From Zanthoxylum bungeanum (Eukaryota; Streptophyta; Magnoliopsida; Sapindales; Rutaceae), in NCBI GenBank assembly GCA_019454045.1, contig SKCR01018432.1:62001-126000 (forward strand): 64,000 nt of DNA, given 5' to 3'. The position numbers and the translations under genes are program-made. Position 1 is the stretch's first letter. Each line of letters starts with the position of its first letter. The notes below the pieces were generated by a model, which made no database searches, was not told where the DNA came from, and worked only from the letters and a program-made list of their open reading frames with translations. Below are positions 46,299 to 56,982 of this stretch, one piece after another.

Positions 46299-46410
46299 AA
46301 AATCCAACGGTACGTGGAATTGTATCCCGAGTGCATACCATATTACCGTCCATTCGGATTCGTCTATGGAATTTATGTCCGGGTTTCCATCCTATATACC
46401 AATGGAATTT
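46299..46410 (-). repeat. Conserved ~110-bp cassette, copy 3
   Basis: On plus it begins AAATCCAACGGTACGTGGAA and ends CCTATATACCAATGGAATTT. The ends form an imperfect inverted repeat. It lies in the leader of D. Confidence 0.9.
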
Positions 46411-47080
46411 ATTATGCACTAATTAAGCCTAATATATTATAATTCAAATTTTAAACCTTAAAACAAATTAATCCAAATAATTGTTTTCCCATGCATATCA
46501 TATTCTAATTTAAACATTTTAAATCACATAAAATCATATTTTATGTATATAATGATAATGCATCTAAAGCATGTTATGGCATGTGAAATGCAAGAGTAGG
46601 CACCCTAAGCTATATGACATGTTATTCAAACAATTCGAATTAAACATACATATAGCATAAAAAAAATATTTTGCATTGACCAGACTCTTATTTTTCCATA
46701 TACTAATCTAATTAGTACAAAAATACCCAAGGCATCCCTTGGTCTTCAAAATACGCTCCAAGGTGGTGTTGGCTCATTTTGCGACTTCGGTGCTCCAAAT
46801 TACTATAATTGAAATTTTACATTGCAAAAATAAAAATTACAACTGTAAACAATGGCCTTACATCCCAAAATCAAAACGAACTAAGAAATAAGAGCCGGAA
46901 AAATTTACGACCAATGCAAAATCCATTCATCACGTGAAAAACAATAACCATTCATCACATGAATAATATTTTGTGCCTACTCAACTAAACATGCAAATCA
47001 ATATTTATAACTCATATAAACATATTAAAAAAAGTAACTTTAAATGAAAAAAAGAAGGGTTAAGAACATTTTTCAACCTT

Positions 47081-47093
47081 GCTCTCGATGCCA
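47081..47093 (-). promoter_or_regulatory. Primer-binding site of copia D
   Basis: Reads TGGCATCGAGAGC on minus, 2 bp after the LTR end. A variant of the initiator-methionine site TGGTATCAGAGC with two changes and one extra base, identical to that of B. Confidence 0.85.
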
Positions 47094-47095
47094 AT

Positions 47096-47272
47096 TATAG
47101 GAAACGCTTTCCTTACGCAACAGAAACGTCTTAGGCACACAGATCGGACTTGAATAGTTTATCTGCCCTTCTCCTTTGTATGCCAAATGCTACTGCCACC
47201 ACCATTGAAATTTTACTTCAGTTTTAGACAAAATTACAGCCCCGAAACAGCCCCAAGACAGTCCTCGAACAG
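47096..47272 (-). mobile_element. Remnant of the 5' LTR of copia D
   Basis: The last 177 bp of the LTR (CCGAAACAGCCCCAAGACAG on plus) match 41988-42165. The match stops at CTCGAACAG, where an unrelated tandem repeat begins. Most of the 5' LTR is lost. Confidence 0.85.
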
Positions 47273-47937
47273 GTTCATACGTATATAATTACATAAACAT
47301 ATACTTATACATATACATATTCATTCACATATACAAATTCATATCATTACAGGTTCATACATTTACATACATCTATATATATACATATTCATTCACATAT
47401 ACAAATTCATATCATTACAGGTTCATACACTTACATACATCTATATATATACATAGACATTAAACTCATCACATATCTCTCTTCATATCATATCAATAGT
47501 AAAATGTGTACCTGTAATGGTTGATTAACTAATCATAACCCTAAACTTCATTCTCAAAACCATCTCTTACTATTCTCATTTTATCCTAAACATTTCCAAC
47601 TATTTATACATATATATATTAAACATGATTCAACATTCAAGTACTCATCGCATGGGTTACTTACATGGCTTCGCGAGCACTCCAGGTCCTAGTCACATCT
47701 GTCAAACCAAATGGCGAAATGCCATCAGAAATACGACTTATAGAATTCTCGACTAAACTACGATAAAATCCCGAAACTTTCCAGAACAACCAAATCAAAT
47801 CCGTTTTCAATATGTAATGGCTTTTCCATTTTGGCAATTTCTAAAAACAATGGGTATTTTGTTGAGCAGAAATATATCACTATTTCCCGCCCCTTTGACT
47901 TAATATTTTGTTTAGTTTCTCGGGTTTTATGAATGTT
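47273..47937. other. Unassigned AT-rich DNA with a 68-bp tandem repeat
   Basis: Two tandem 68-bp units containing ATACATATTCATTCACATAT plus ACAAATTCATATCATTACAG occupy 47313-47448. The rest has no recognised feature. Confidence 0.6.
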
Positions 47938-48343
47938 TTGATATGTTTTAGTGTATTTTGCAGACAAAATAAAATAGGGACTCAATGGAATCATTCAGGA
48001 TGAAATATGGAACAAAGAATGGCAAAAACTGGACTTGCCATATGGATTTTGGAGGTTGAAAACTTGAAATGGAGTTCAAACGAAGTACAATTTCAGAAAT
48101 TTCAACTTTGCGCAATTTTCATATTTTGGCCATAACTTTTTATTCCGATATGAGATTTATGTGATTTAAGTTCCAGATTAAAAAAAATTCAAAGATATAC
48201 GATATTGACGTTTGTAGGAATTTCGAATTCGGAAGTGTTCATGACTGAAATAGATGAACAATTTGAAATTATGTTATGTTTGATTACTAAAGTCATTATC
48301 AAAAAATAAAAATTGTCAAACTTCCACCAAACATACAAGCATG

Positions 48344-48440
48344 TTTGGTGGAGTGTTTTATGCCATGTTTGGTGCATGTTTGGTGTCATGTTTGGTGGAG
48401 TGTTTTGTGGTATGTTTGGTGGAGTGTTTGGTGGAGAAAT
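48344..48440 (+). repeat. TGTTTGGTGGAGTGTTT repeats
   Basis: Five to six short words of ATGTTTGGTGGAGTGTTTTG type in tandem, just upstream of the TATA box of LTR K. Confidence 0.85.
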
Positions 48441-48462
48441 TAGTGAAAGCTTTTTCTTTGCC

Positions 48463-48470
48463 TATAAATA
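48463..48470 (+). promoter_or_regulatory. Probable TATA box of LTR K
   Basis: TATAAATA in TTGCCTATAAATACCAAGCC, a strong plant TATA context. Confidence 0.7.
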
Positions 48471-48737
48471 CCAAGCCATTTCATTTGAAAATTTCATACT
48501 TTCCTTGGGGTTCTAATAAGGATCTAAGGATTGTATCTTGTGTGTTTAATTTTTGTAATTTAAATTATGTATTTTTATTTTCAGTAATAGTAGTAGTTTA
48601 TTTTCTTTATCTTTCTTTTATGTTCAGTAGTTAAATTTCCGCTGGGGGAAGGGTGAAGCTTTTATTATTATAGTTTAGATTAATCTCCCTTAATTATAAT
48701 ATGGAAATTATAATTTAATAATATGGACTAAAGGTTT

Positions 48738-48925
48738 TACCGCTTTAATGGCTGGTTTTATTTATTTGACATAATGTGACACCGCCTATATGGCCGGTTT
48801 TTATGTAATAGATGATTACCGCCTATATGGTTGGTTTATGGACAAATAATAACACCGCATTTATGGTCGGTTGGACTTAATTGAAAATTTGACTTAATCA
48901 GGATACCGCCTATATGGTCATTTGA
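48738..48925 (+). repeat. ACCGCCTATATGGCCGGTTT repeats in LTR K
   Basis: Five degenerate copies at about 35-50 bp spacing, with TTTATGGACAAAT-like spacers. They lie downstream of the TATA box and would therefore be transcribed. Confidence 0.85.
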
Positions 48926-49742
48926 TAATATCACTGATAATTTCTATATTATAATAAGGGAGATTTCTAAATTAGAAATAGTAAAGGTGGATCCCCTAAC
49001 CCCATAATTTTATTTTTATTCTAGGAAAGTGATGAAGCACAATATTCACGAGTTTAATAATTGATTTTCTTTATATATTGGGTAATACTTTAGGCTTGTT
49101 TATTGAATCTTAAGCTTAATGCTTCTTGTTTCCTGATCACCAATAAGATTGATGGGGTAAACTTAAAATGAACTTGGAAAAGGATTTTTAAGTTTCAGCC
49201 TTAGATTCAATAGCTCATGTTCTCACCTTGGGGTAAATGTCTCTTAGGTAGATTTCCTTACAGGATATGAATATACATGTCGGGCGGGGGTAGCCACAAT
49301 TGGAACTTGAACTCAATGAATTCAGATAACTTAGTTAATATAGAAATATGATTAATTGGGTTATTTTAGGTGTTTGCATCTGACCATCGGAATAGACTTT
49401 TGCATATCTTCGTGTTCCAGGTTAGCAAACTGATTTATTATACATATATAAAAGAATCAATTCATCATTAGAATAATGTTGTGGGGAATTATAACCCTAG
49501 ATGTTTGTGTCTTTTGTTTATTTTCCTTAGTATTTTCTTTTGTGTATTTATTTAGAAAATCCACATTCAACCAACCAATCAAGCAATCATTCATTTATCT
49601 CTTTAATTAGATACCAGTAAATAAATAGAATCAATAATTAATAACAACAATAGAAATTAAGTCCTCGTGGGATCGATATTTTTATACTACTTGAGCGATA
49701 TGTGTGCTTGCGTAACGTGTGTGATTTCACTGATCAAGTTTT

Positions 49743-49760
49743 TGGCGCTGTTGCTGGGGA
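49743..49760 (+). promoter_or_regulatory. Primer-binding site of element K
   Basis: TGGCGCTGTTGCTGGGGA, two changes from the TGGCGCCGTTGCCGGGGA site that I know from Athila-type gypsy elements (attributed to an aspartate tRNA). Confidence 0.85.
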
Positions 49761-50590
49761 CTTATTTTTCTTGAGTTATTAATTTTGAAGCTATCTATTT
49801 TACTTGTATCTAATTTTCTTTATTTTTATCTGTAATTTGTAATTATTTCTTTTAATTTTCAGGTGGTTGAAAATAGATCTTCATTGGGTGATAAAAGAAT
49901 TACGAGCTTTACAAGGTAAAGATACACCCCAAATCATGGAGCACAGTCCAGTTTTCTGAGGCCTGTTGTCCAGCCCAACAACTATCCTTGGATATCAGAA
50001 CCAATCAATACAACATTTGCTCAACATAACGCAATGGGGAGATGTGAGATATGTGATGGTAACCACCCGAGCATAAACCACTACTACAATTCAGGGTGGC
50101 AGAACTATTAGAATCCTTCAAGGTATGATGAACCAATATATTTCACTAACCTGTATTCTCCATCTTATCCACCATCAACCTACGATCTTCATCAAGAACC
50201 AGAACCATCAGAGGAAGATCGGGTGATTGACTTGCTCAAAGATTGGATCAAGAAACAAGACAAAGTTGGATGCAATGGCTGAAATGTTTCAGAGTCAAAT
50301 ATAAGACCAAGTAGAAACCTTACAAAGAATAACAGATCAAGCGAGACAATTAACATAAAACCAGAGCTACATACCTCAAGGAGCATATTCAGATGAAATT
50401 GATGAAGCCTTCGAGTACCAAGCATTTCACAATGACACCTTAACAGAGGAAGAGGCTGAGCAGTATCAAGAATCTGAGGTATCAGTTTTGGAACTCGAAC
50501 CAACAAAATCTTGATTTTATTTTTATTATTCATCGGACTCTGACGAGAATCAAGAAGCAGAGCCGTCTGTAACAACAACAAGTGAGGATG
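49761..50590 (+). pseudogene. Gag-like reading frame of element K (broken)
   Basis: A frame near 50040-50280 reads CEICDGNHPSINHYYNSGWQ, then after a stop RYDEPIYFTNLYSPSYPP and DLHQEPEPSEEDRVIDLLKD. The Cys..Cys..His spacing and the Tyr-, Asn- and Pro-rich sequence resemble the zinc-knuckle and tail part of gag proteins of Athila-like non-autonomous elements. That is family resemblance by eye, not a firm match. No protease, reverse transcriptase or integrase follows. Several stops break the frame. Confidence 0.5.
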
Positions 50591-51150
50591 AAAATTTGCA
50601 TCCTCAAAATGAAGATCTTGGACCATGTATTGCACTAATGTTTGAAGAAGAGCTACCCAAACCATTCATGCCAACCACAGAGGATAAATGCCTACAATCA
50701 GACACATCTTTACATCCTCAGGTTGATACTTATGAAACATGCATTTCACAGATGACAAATGAAGATCTGAACGATGAAATTTTAAAATAAATATGTGAAG
50801 AAAAGGTGGAGCAAGATATAGAGCAAATAAAGGAGCAAATGTCTGACTATATTGAAGATCTCATGCATTCAGGAGAAACATCACTATTTTGGGGAGTACA
50901 AATCAAAGATATCACCAAAAAGCTTGACAGAATGGAACTCCTATTCAAAGTTAAGCACCATATGCGACCTCCTGATTTTCTTTCTTTCTTTTCAGGAACC
51001 ACTAGAGCGACAAAGTTTAAGAAGGTGGCACGAGCACTGAATGAGACAAAATTCTTTTGGCCACCTCACCGTTGGAAGAGACCCTTCAAAAGCAACGCTC
51101 ATGGGATTGTCTTTAATCGGACATCCAAAACCACGCTAAAACCTTCTTGA
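50591..51150 (+). pseudogene. Acidic and coiled-coil reading frames of element K
   Basis: The first frame (to 50788) is acidic, with LGPCIALMFEEELPKPFMP and repeated HPQ and CIS words. After a stop, a second frame (50806-51150) begins EQDIEQIKEQMSDYIEDLMH, looks helical, and ends FFWPPHRWKRPFKSNAHG with a basic tail. The bases immediately after, GTCTGGCTGAAGACGATAAA, resemble the conserved non-coding junction of Athila-like elements. These frames are probably decayed element proteins; I cannot name them. Confidence 0.45.
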
Positions 51151-51204
51151 CAGATAGATTTACGTCACGTCTGGCTGAAGACGATAAATTTAGATAAGAG
51201 AGAA

Positions 51205-51855
51205 ATGGAAACTATTTCCAAGCGATGAATTACTCATATCTGTGTGTTTTGTGGATCTAATTCTGGGACCAAACCAAAATTTATTGAGGCCGCAAAGGAA
51301 TTGGGGAGAGTTATAGCAGAACAAAACATGCACTTAGTATATGGTGGTGGCAATCTTGGATTAATGGGATGTGTTTCAAAAGTCGTGCAAGAATGTGGCA
51401 GCCATATTTTGGGAATCATTCCAAAACCACTAGCAGAGACAGACATCATCGGAGGCTCAAACGGAGAGGAATGCATTGTCTCAGGCATGTCTGAACAACT
51501 TATTGAAATGGTCAATCATGTTGACGCTTTGATTGGTTTACCAGGCAGGCTAGGAAAGTTGGAAGAAATATTCACAATTGCATCATGGGAAAATTTGAAC
51601 ATCCACCAGAAACCCATTGGACTATTAAATGTGGATGGATTTTTCGATTTTCTTTTTGTATTTCTTGCAGATGCTAACAAACTTGGGCTCATCTGAAAAC
51701 CGGTAAAATACATATTCCTAGCTGCGAGAAAGGTCGATGAATTACTTGACCAACTCTTAGCCTATGAACCAAAAATTGACCCCATTGTTTCCAAGTTGAA
51801 TTGGTCTGATGGCGATCGTGGCAAGAAGCGTAAATTGGAGTTAGATCTTAATTAG
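51205..51855 (+). pseudogene. LOG: Intronless LOG-family (cytokinin phosphoribohydrolase) retrocopy inside element K
   Basis: LOG enzymes cleave ribose phosphate from cytokinin nucleotides to release active cytokinin in the plant cytosol. One frame runs 216 codons from ATG 51205 (METISKR) to TAG 51853, the usual LOG length. It has no frameshift and only two internal stops (TGA 51226 and TGA 51694). Motifs in order: ICVFCGSNSG near residue 12, LVYGGGNLGLMG near 50, LGIIPK near 70, GRLGKLEEIFTIASW near 113 and KPIGLLNVDGFFD near 138. The family signature PGGxGTxEE is altered to PGRLGKLEE, so the active site is damaged apart from the stops. As I recall, plant LOG genes have several introns; this copy has none and lies between element-K motifs on both sides, which suggests capture of a spliced transcript. 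Confidence 0.88.
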
Positions 51856-52994
51856 TAACTTTTAGTTATAGCTGCAATTTTCAATTTTGCGCTAACCATG
51901 TATTGTTTTCTAAACTCTTCCTCTTCTTTTAAGATATTGGGGACAATGTCTCAATTAGGTTTGGGGGTGGGGGATAGTTAACTAGTATCTTGTAAAATTT
52001 TTTATTATTATGTTGTTTTTATTTGATTTTTAGTCAAAAATTTTTAAAAAAAAAAAAAAATATTTGTTTTTCTGTGTTTTTAATTTGACTAATAAGGTGG
52101 AATTGGTTTTGAGATAGCTAAGTAAGGAATTTCCATTCCTGAGACGTATCTCAACCTATTTCGTAACAAGTTAATTTTTATTTATTTTCTTTTGAATTAT
52201 TTAATTTGTGAATTTTCCATAATACTGATTTAAATTGGATCTTCATATGCTCAGTTGACATGTATTATCAATATGCAAGGTAACATACGAACATGAGTCG
52301 TAAGTGAAAAGTTTGTAATATTTAGTGCTCTAGTTTATTAGAGGAAGCATCTGAAAGCGATTGAATAATTAAAAAAAAGTGTATATATAAATAATTAAAC
52401 ATCTGAGATCCGAGTAATTAAGTCTGTAGGGGTGTTTTAACACCTAATGCCCTAACTTCAATTGGTTTGGGAGTCACTGGCCCAAAGCTCGCTACATGGA
52501 TCAAAGATGTTATATATAAAAAAGAAAAAAGAAAAAAATATCTGAAATCCGAATAATTAAGTCTTTAAGGGTGTCTTAACACCTAGTGCCCTAAAACCAA
52601 CTGGTTTGGGAGTCTCTGGCCCAAAGCTCGCTACATGGATTAAAGATATTGTAAAAATAATAATAAAAAAATAAATAAAAAAGAGAAAATAAAAATAAAA
52701 ATAAAAAGGTGTGAATTCTGATATAACTTTAGGACAAAAATATTACTCTCTTTTCAACTACACTTATGAATATTGTGGGCATAATGATTTAATTAATACC
52801 TTGTTGGTTATGTATATGGAGAATGGTAAAAAATAATAGAAGAATTTACTTATTTGGTAATTTATAAAGAAAGAAAACAACTACTAAGTTAGATAAGAAG
52901 TTCACATGTTTAGTCACTAACTTGTTTTGTGTGTTTTGTATTTTTACTTTTGTGTGCATTAGATTGACGTTTGTGGGTATCTTCACTGTAAGCC
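51856..52994 (+). mobile_element. 3' non-coding part of element K
   Basis: About 90 bp after the LOG stop lies TATTGGGGACAATGTCTC, then TTTGGGGGTGGGGGAT. This is the combination (GGGGACAATGT plus GTGTGGGGG-like) that I know from the 3' region of Athila-like elements. Poly-A-rich DNA and a 138-bp repeat follow. It is cut at 52994 by element B; the 3' LTR of K is not in the window. Confidence 0.6.
52401..52676 (+). repeat. Two 138-bp tandem units in element K
   Basis: Units start ATCTGAGATCCGAGTAATTA (52401) and ATCTGAAATCCGAATAATTA (52539). Both contain GGCCCAAAGCTCGCTACATG and end in A-rich DNA. Confidence 0.9.
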
Positions 52995-55295
52995 TATTGG
53001 GATGTATGCCCTCAAGCTACATATGATGTAAACGGCTTTATGTGTTTTGAAATAAAATGATGCATTATTCATTTATCAATATGTTTGTTTAATTTTCGCG
53101 TATTATAAATTATCTTAAATACCCTAGATTACTTATGTACCTTCAGACTTAGTGTATGAGTGTCATACACAAGAGGATTTAAGTCTGAAGTTAGTAATCT
53201 TAAATAGTCCATAGAGAGCAAACAAAATGGGTAATTTGTTTGTGGTTTATCTATAGCTGCGGTCCATTCTATATTTGTATGGCGACCTTGATCCGGGATC
53301 ATCCATGTAGAAACATGAGAATGGAGGCACCTTGTATGATGTGATCATATAGGACTGGACCCAGATGGAAATGACATTCTCTTCATATCCGTTAAACAAA
53401 GAAAGTCATTTCGATCTACTAGATGGTCATATATGGATTAATCTTAATTCTGAGTGTACTACGAACTCCTACATGGCAGGCTATGTCCTTTGATTTACAA
53501 AGGTGAGGTTAGTGTAGCAGTCCCGACCAATAGCTACGTACTTTAGGGGCATGGTCTGTTATGTAGCTGGGAACGTTTTACATAGACATGGAGTTCACTC
53601 CTTATTGCGAGAAGTATATGAGTATCTTTCTTAAGGGTTGATTCGGTGCTTGAACGATTTGAGCGCTCAAGTCTTTCTATTACGAATAGAAAGATTAAAA
53701 TTCATAATCGTTATGAATAAATCATTCATTAGAGAATCAATGGTACTTAAGGTAAAAATAATTATAGGGCTATAACAGACATTATGACCCGGCTCTAATT
53801 ACGAGATACTCGTGAAAGGTTAATCTATATGCAATGACTATATCGATGGACACCGACATGGTTCGGCTTAATATATCATATGCGGCAACGAGAGTGCAAC
53901 TTCGGGTTTTTAGTAGAATAACCCGGAGTTAATAATTCAGAATATTTAATTAAGAACTTAATAAATATTTTGAGATTATTGGAGCTCGGAACCGTAGGTC
54001 CATTTGGTCCCCGTTCTAGCTCGATTTACTATAGCGGATTTAGTATAATTGGATAGTCCAATTGTATACTCACATTTGTATAAATATTATTAATATGATT
54101 AATAATATTATTTGTCACACTTGGAACTATATATTAAAAGTTAATATATGGTTTATATAATAAATGATTATATGATAATTGTTTATTATTTATTATTAAA
54201 TTATATTTAATAAAATTTGAATGAAGGCTAATACTGGAATTCCAAATTTGGGTTTTGGAAACCCTTTGAATTGAATTTGGAAGTTACACCTTTATGAAAT
54301 GTAGTAACTCTTTGATTTTGTAACATATATTTTAATTATGAAATTAAATACTTAATGTTACAAAATTATCTATTATTCCTAGTGTTGGCCGAATTTCAAA
54401 GGAAAATGTGGGGAAGAGTTTTTTGGAAAATAAACATCTTAAATTGGATGTTACAACTCTTAAAGAGGAATTTTAAATTATCATTAAGATGATGATTATG
54501 TAATATTGAATGTTACAAAATTATTGAAAAATATACCCATTGGCCGAATTTCACACATTGAGAAATAGGAAGAGTTTTGTTTTATTTTGTAAAATTAAAC
54601 CCTAAGTATAAAAAGGAAAATATGAATTTTCTTTTGGCTAAGCCTCTCAGTCTAACCCTAGCCACCTTTGTTCTTCTTCCAAATCCTCTCAATTGTTGAG
54701 AAAGAAAAACAAGAACAAAAGAAAAATAAAAATCAAAAACAAAAGTTGTTTGTGTGACTTAATCCCTAAACTGTTAGAGATTATTTTGTGAGTCTTGCCC
54801 ACACAAGTATTCATTGGTAACGATACATAGCACGGAAGACTTTGTGGTGTCGAACTTTATTTCATCTTCATCTTATTTCTTGTTCACGGCAGTGAGGCTA
54901 AATATTGCTCACTGTCGCCCCTTTGGTTGGTGAAACAGAACCCGGTTTGGTTTCGTTTTAATCCACAAATTTTGGGGAACATTTAATGGTGCTTTTTTGG
55001 GGCTATTTTCAAGTGAAAAATCAGAACTAAAACACAGCCACTATCCACGCAATTTCAGGGGCTGTTCTAGAGTGTGCTGGGCGCATTTCGTGTGCTAAAA
55101 CAGTCCGGTTTTGTGCTTCTGTTCGGCGGCTGTTCGGGGGCTGTTTAGAGGCTGAAATTTGGCTTAAAACAGTAGCAAAATTTCAGTGGTACTGCTGGTT
55201 CCATTCGGCATTCAAAGGAGAAGGGCAGAAAAAATTTTCAAGTTCGATCTATGTGCCTAAGACGTTTCCGCTGCGCGAGGAAAGCATTTCCTACA
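52995..55295 (+). mobile_element. 5' LTR of copia B
   Basis: It starts TATTGGGATGTATGCCC (first TG changed to TA) and ends GCATTTCCTACA, 2301 bp. It aligns with LTR D and with the first 143 bp of its own 3' LTR (60974-61116), from which it differs at about ten positions by eye. A TATA box is at 54607. Confidence 0.92.
54607..54614 (+). promoter_or_regulatory. TATA box of LTR B
   Basis: TATAAAAA in CCTAAGTATAAAAAGG, conserved in LTR D. Confidence 0.7.
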
Positions 55296-55297
55296 AT

Positions 55298-55310
55298 TGG
55301 CATCGAGAGC
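55298..55310 (+). promoter_or_regulatory. Primer-binding site of copia B
   Basis: TGGCATCGAGAGC, 2 bp after the LTR end. Same variant of the initiator-methionine site as in element D. Confidence 0.88.
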
Positions 55311-55987
55311 GAGGTTGAAAAGTGTTCTTAACCCTTCTCATTTTCATTTAAAGTTTCTATTTTTCATATATTTATATGAGTTATAAATATGATATGCATG
55401 TTTAGATGAGTGGGCACAAAATAATATTCATATTATGAATGTTTTTATTATTTCATGTGATGAATGGATTTTACATTGGTCGTAAATTTTTCCGGCTCTT
55501 ATTTTTGTAGTTGGTTTTGATTTTGGGATGTAAGGCCATAAGGTCATTGTTTACTATTGTTGTAATTTTTATTTTTCAATGTAAAATTTCAATTATTGTA
55601 ATTTGGAGCACCGAAGTCGCAAAAGGAGCCAACACAATCTTGAAGCGGGATTTGAAGACCAATGGATGCCTTGGTAAATTTGATTTACTAATTAGATTAG
55701 TATAGGAAAAATAAGAGCCCGGTCAATGTAAAATATTTTTATGTTATATGTATGTTTATTTCGAATTGTTTGAATAACATGTCATATAGATTAGGGTGCT
55801 TACTCTTGCATTTTACATGCCATAACATGTTTTAGATGCATTATCATTATAGACATGAAATATGATTTTATGTGATTTAAAATGTTTAAATTAGATTATG
55901 TTATGCATGGAAATCAATTAATTGGATTAATTGGATTTATGGTTTAAAATTTGAATTCTAACGTATTGGGCTTAATTAGTGCATAAT

Positions 55988-56100
55988 AAATTCCATTGGT
56001 ATATATGATGGAAACCCCGGATATAAATTCCATTGCCGAATTCGAATGGACGGTAATATGGTCTGCACTTGGGATACAATTCCACATACCATTGGATTTT
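55988..56100 (+). repeat. Conserved ~110-bp cassette, copy 4
   Basis: Reads AAATTCCATTGGTATATATG at the left and TTCCACATACCATTGGATTT at the right, an imperfect terminal inverted repeat. Inside is CGAATGGACGGTAATATGG. It is the reverse complement of copies 1-3 as written. Confidence 0.9.
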
Positions 56101-56606
56101 ATAACGCACTAAGATTAATTAAATAGTTTAATATAAATCTTGACTTTTTTAGTATTCTAAAATTTTTAAACCTATTAGTGTTCTAATATTTTAAGAGTTA
56201 AAATATAATAGGTCACTAATACCACTCTAATTAAATTGGTTTAATTGAGTAATAATATTAGTAGAGACTAATGATAATTAGTGATATAAATTTTAAGAAT
56301 TAAAATTGGTTAGGTCACTAATGTTGAACTAGTGGTAATAAAAGTTATGATTTAGCCGCCATAAATTTATTCACACTAGTTAAATTAAAATATTAGATAT
56401 TTTATAAATAGAAACCTTACTTTTAAAATAGTTAGTGGGAGAACGACAGTATATCCCGCGATCTCCGTTGTTAGTCCGAAAACATGAGATTCAAAAGGCG
56501 CCTCGAGACGGCTTTGCTTTCGTTCCCCTATGGATGGTGTCCATTTTGGGTTAATATCAGGTTTGGATTCCGAGAGAATATGGATTCTAGATGTATCTTG
56601 TGAACT

Positions 56607-56822
56607 GACCTACCCTACGGCGGTACTTCACTCATTAAGTCCAAGAATCCCGAAATGGCGGGTCACACTCACAAAAGAATAATTAATTGTTAATAAAATT
56701 CCTTGATCAAATGAAACGATAGTTGTTTAATATAGGAATAAGAGTTATTCCCGCATATATTAATCGACTGAGATTGTCTCGATCTATCATGCAAGTACTT
56801 GACCTACCCTACGGCGACACTT
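56607..56822 (+). repeat. Duplicated leader motif GACCTACCCTACGGCG (element B)
   Basis: GACCTACCCTACGGCGGTAC at 56607 and GACCTACCCTACGGCGACAC at 56801. The pair is conserved in D. Confidence 0.92.
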
Positions 56823-56982
56823 ACTTGTGGGATGATAGATTTCTGTGGCATAATAATTCTGTTAGGTTTCTAATTCGTTATTCATGGTTCACGCATCATG
56901 TTTAATTTTATGCCAAAATTATTTGATAATTTTGATATGCGATGAATGAATTTTAAATGCATGTTTATTTTATTTTTCAGCC

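Larger units (their letters stand above)
45415..47080 (-). mobile_element. 5' leader of copia D
   Basis: Untranslated region between the primer site and gag, about 1.67 kb, co-linear with the leader of B (55311-56982). It carries the duplicated GACCTACCCTACGGCGG motif and the 110-bp cassette, both in the same orientation relative to the element as in B. Confidence 0.85.
47938..49736 (+). mobile_element. 5' LTR of Athila-like element K
   Basis: The right end TTTCACTGATCA lies 6 bp before the K primer site. A TATA box is at 48463. The segment AGGGACTCAATGGAATCATT near 47970 resembles U3 sequences of this group. TGTTTGGTGGAGTGTTT words repeat at 48344-48440 and ACCGCCTATATGG words at 48738-48925. 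The left end is a guess, because no 3' LTR is in the window. Confidence 0.5.
55311..56982 (+). mobile_element. 5' leader of copia B
   Basis: A long untranslated region co-linear with that of D. It contains the 110-bp cassette (55988) and the duplicated GACCTACCCTACGGCG motif (56607, 56801). No coding frame of interest. Confidence 0.88.

Noticed and set aside
48313..48634. Frame rich in MFGG/VFGG on plus
   Set aside because: Translation of TGTTTGGTGGAGTGTTT repeats in LTR K.
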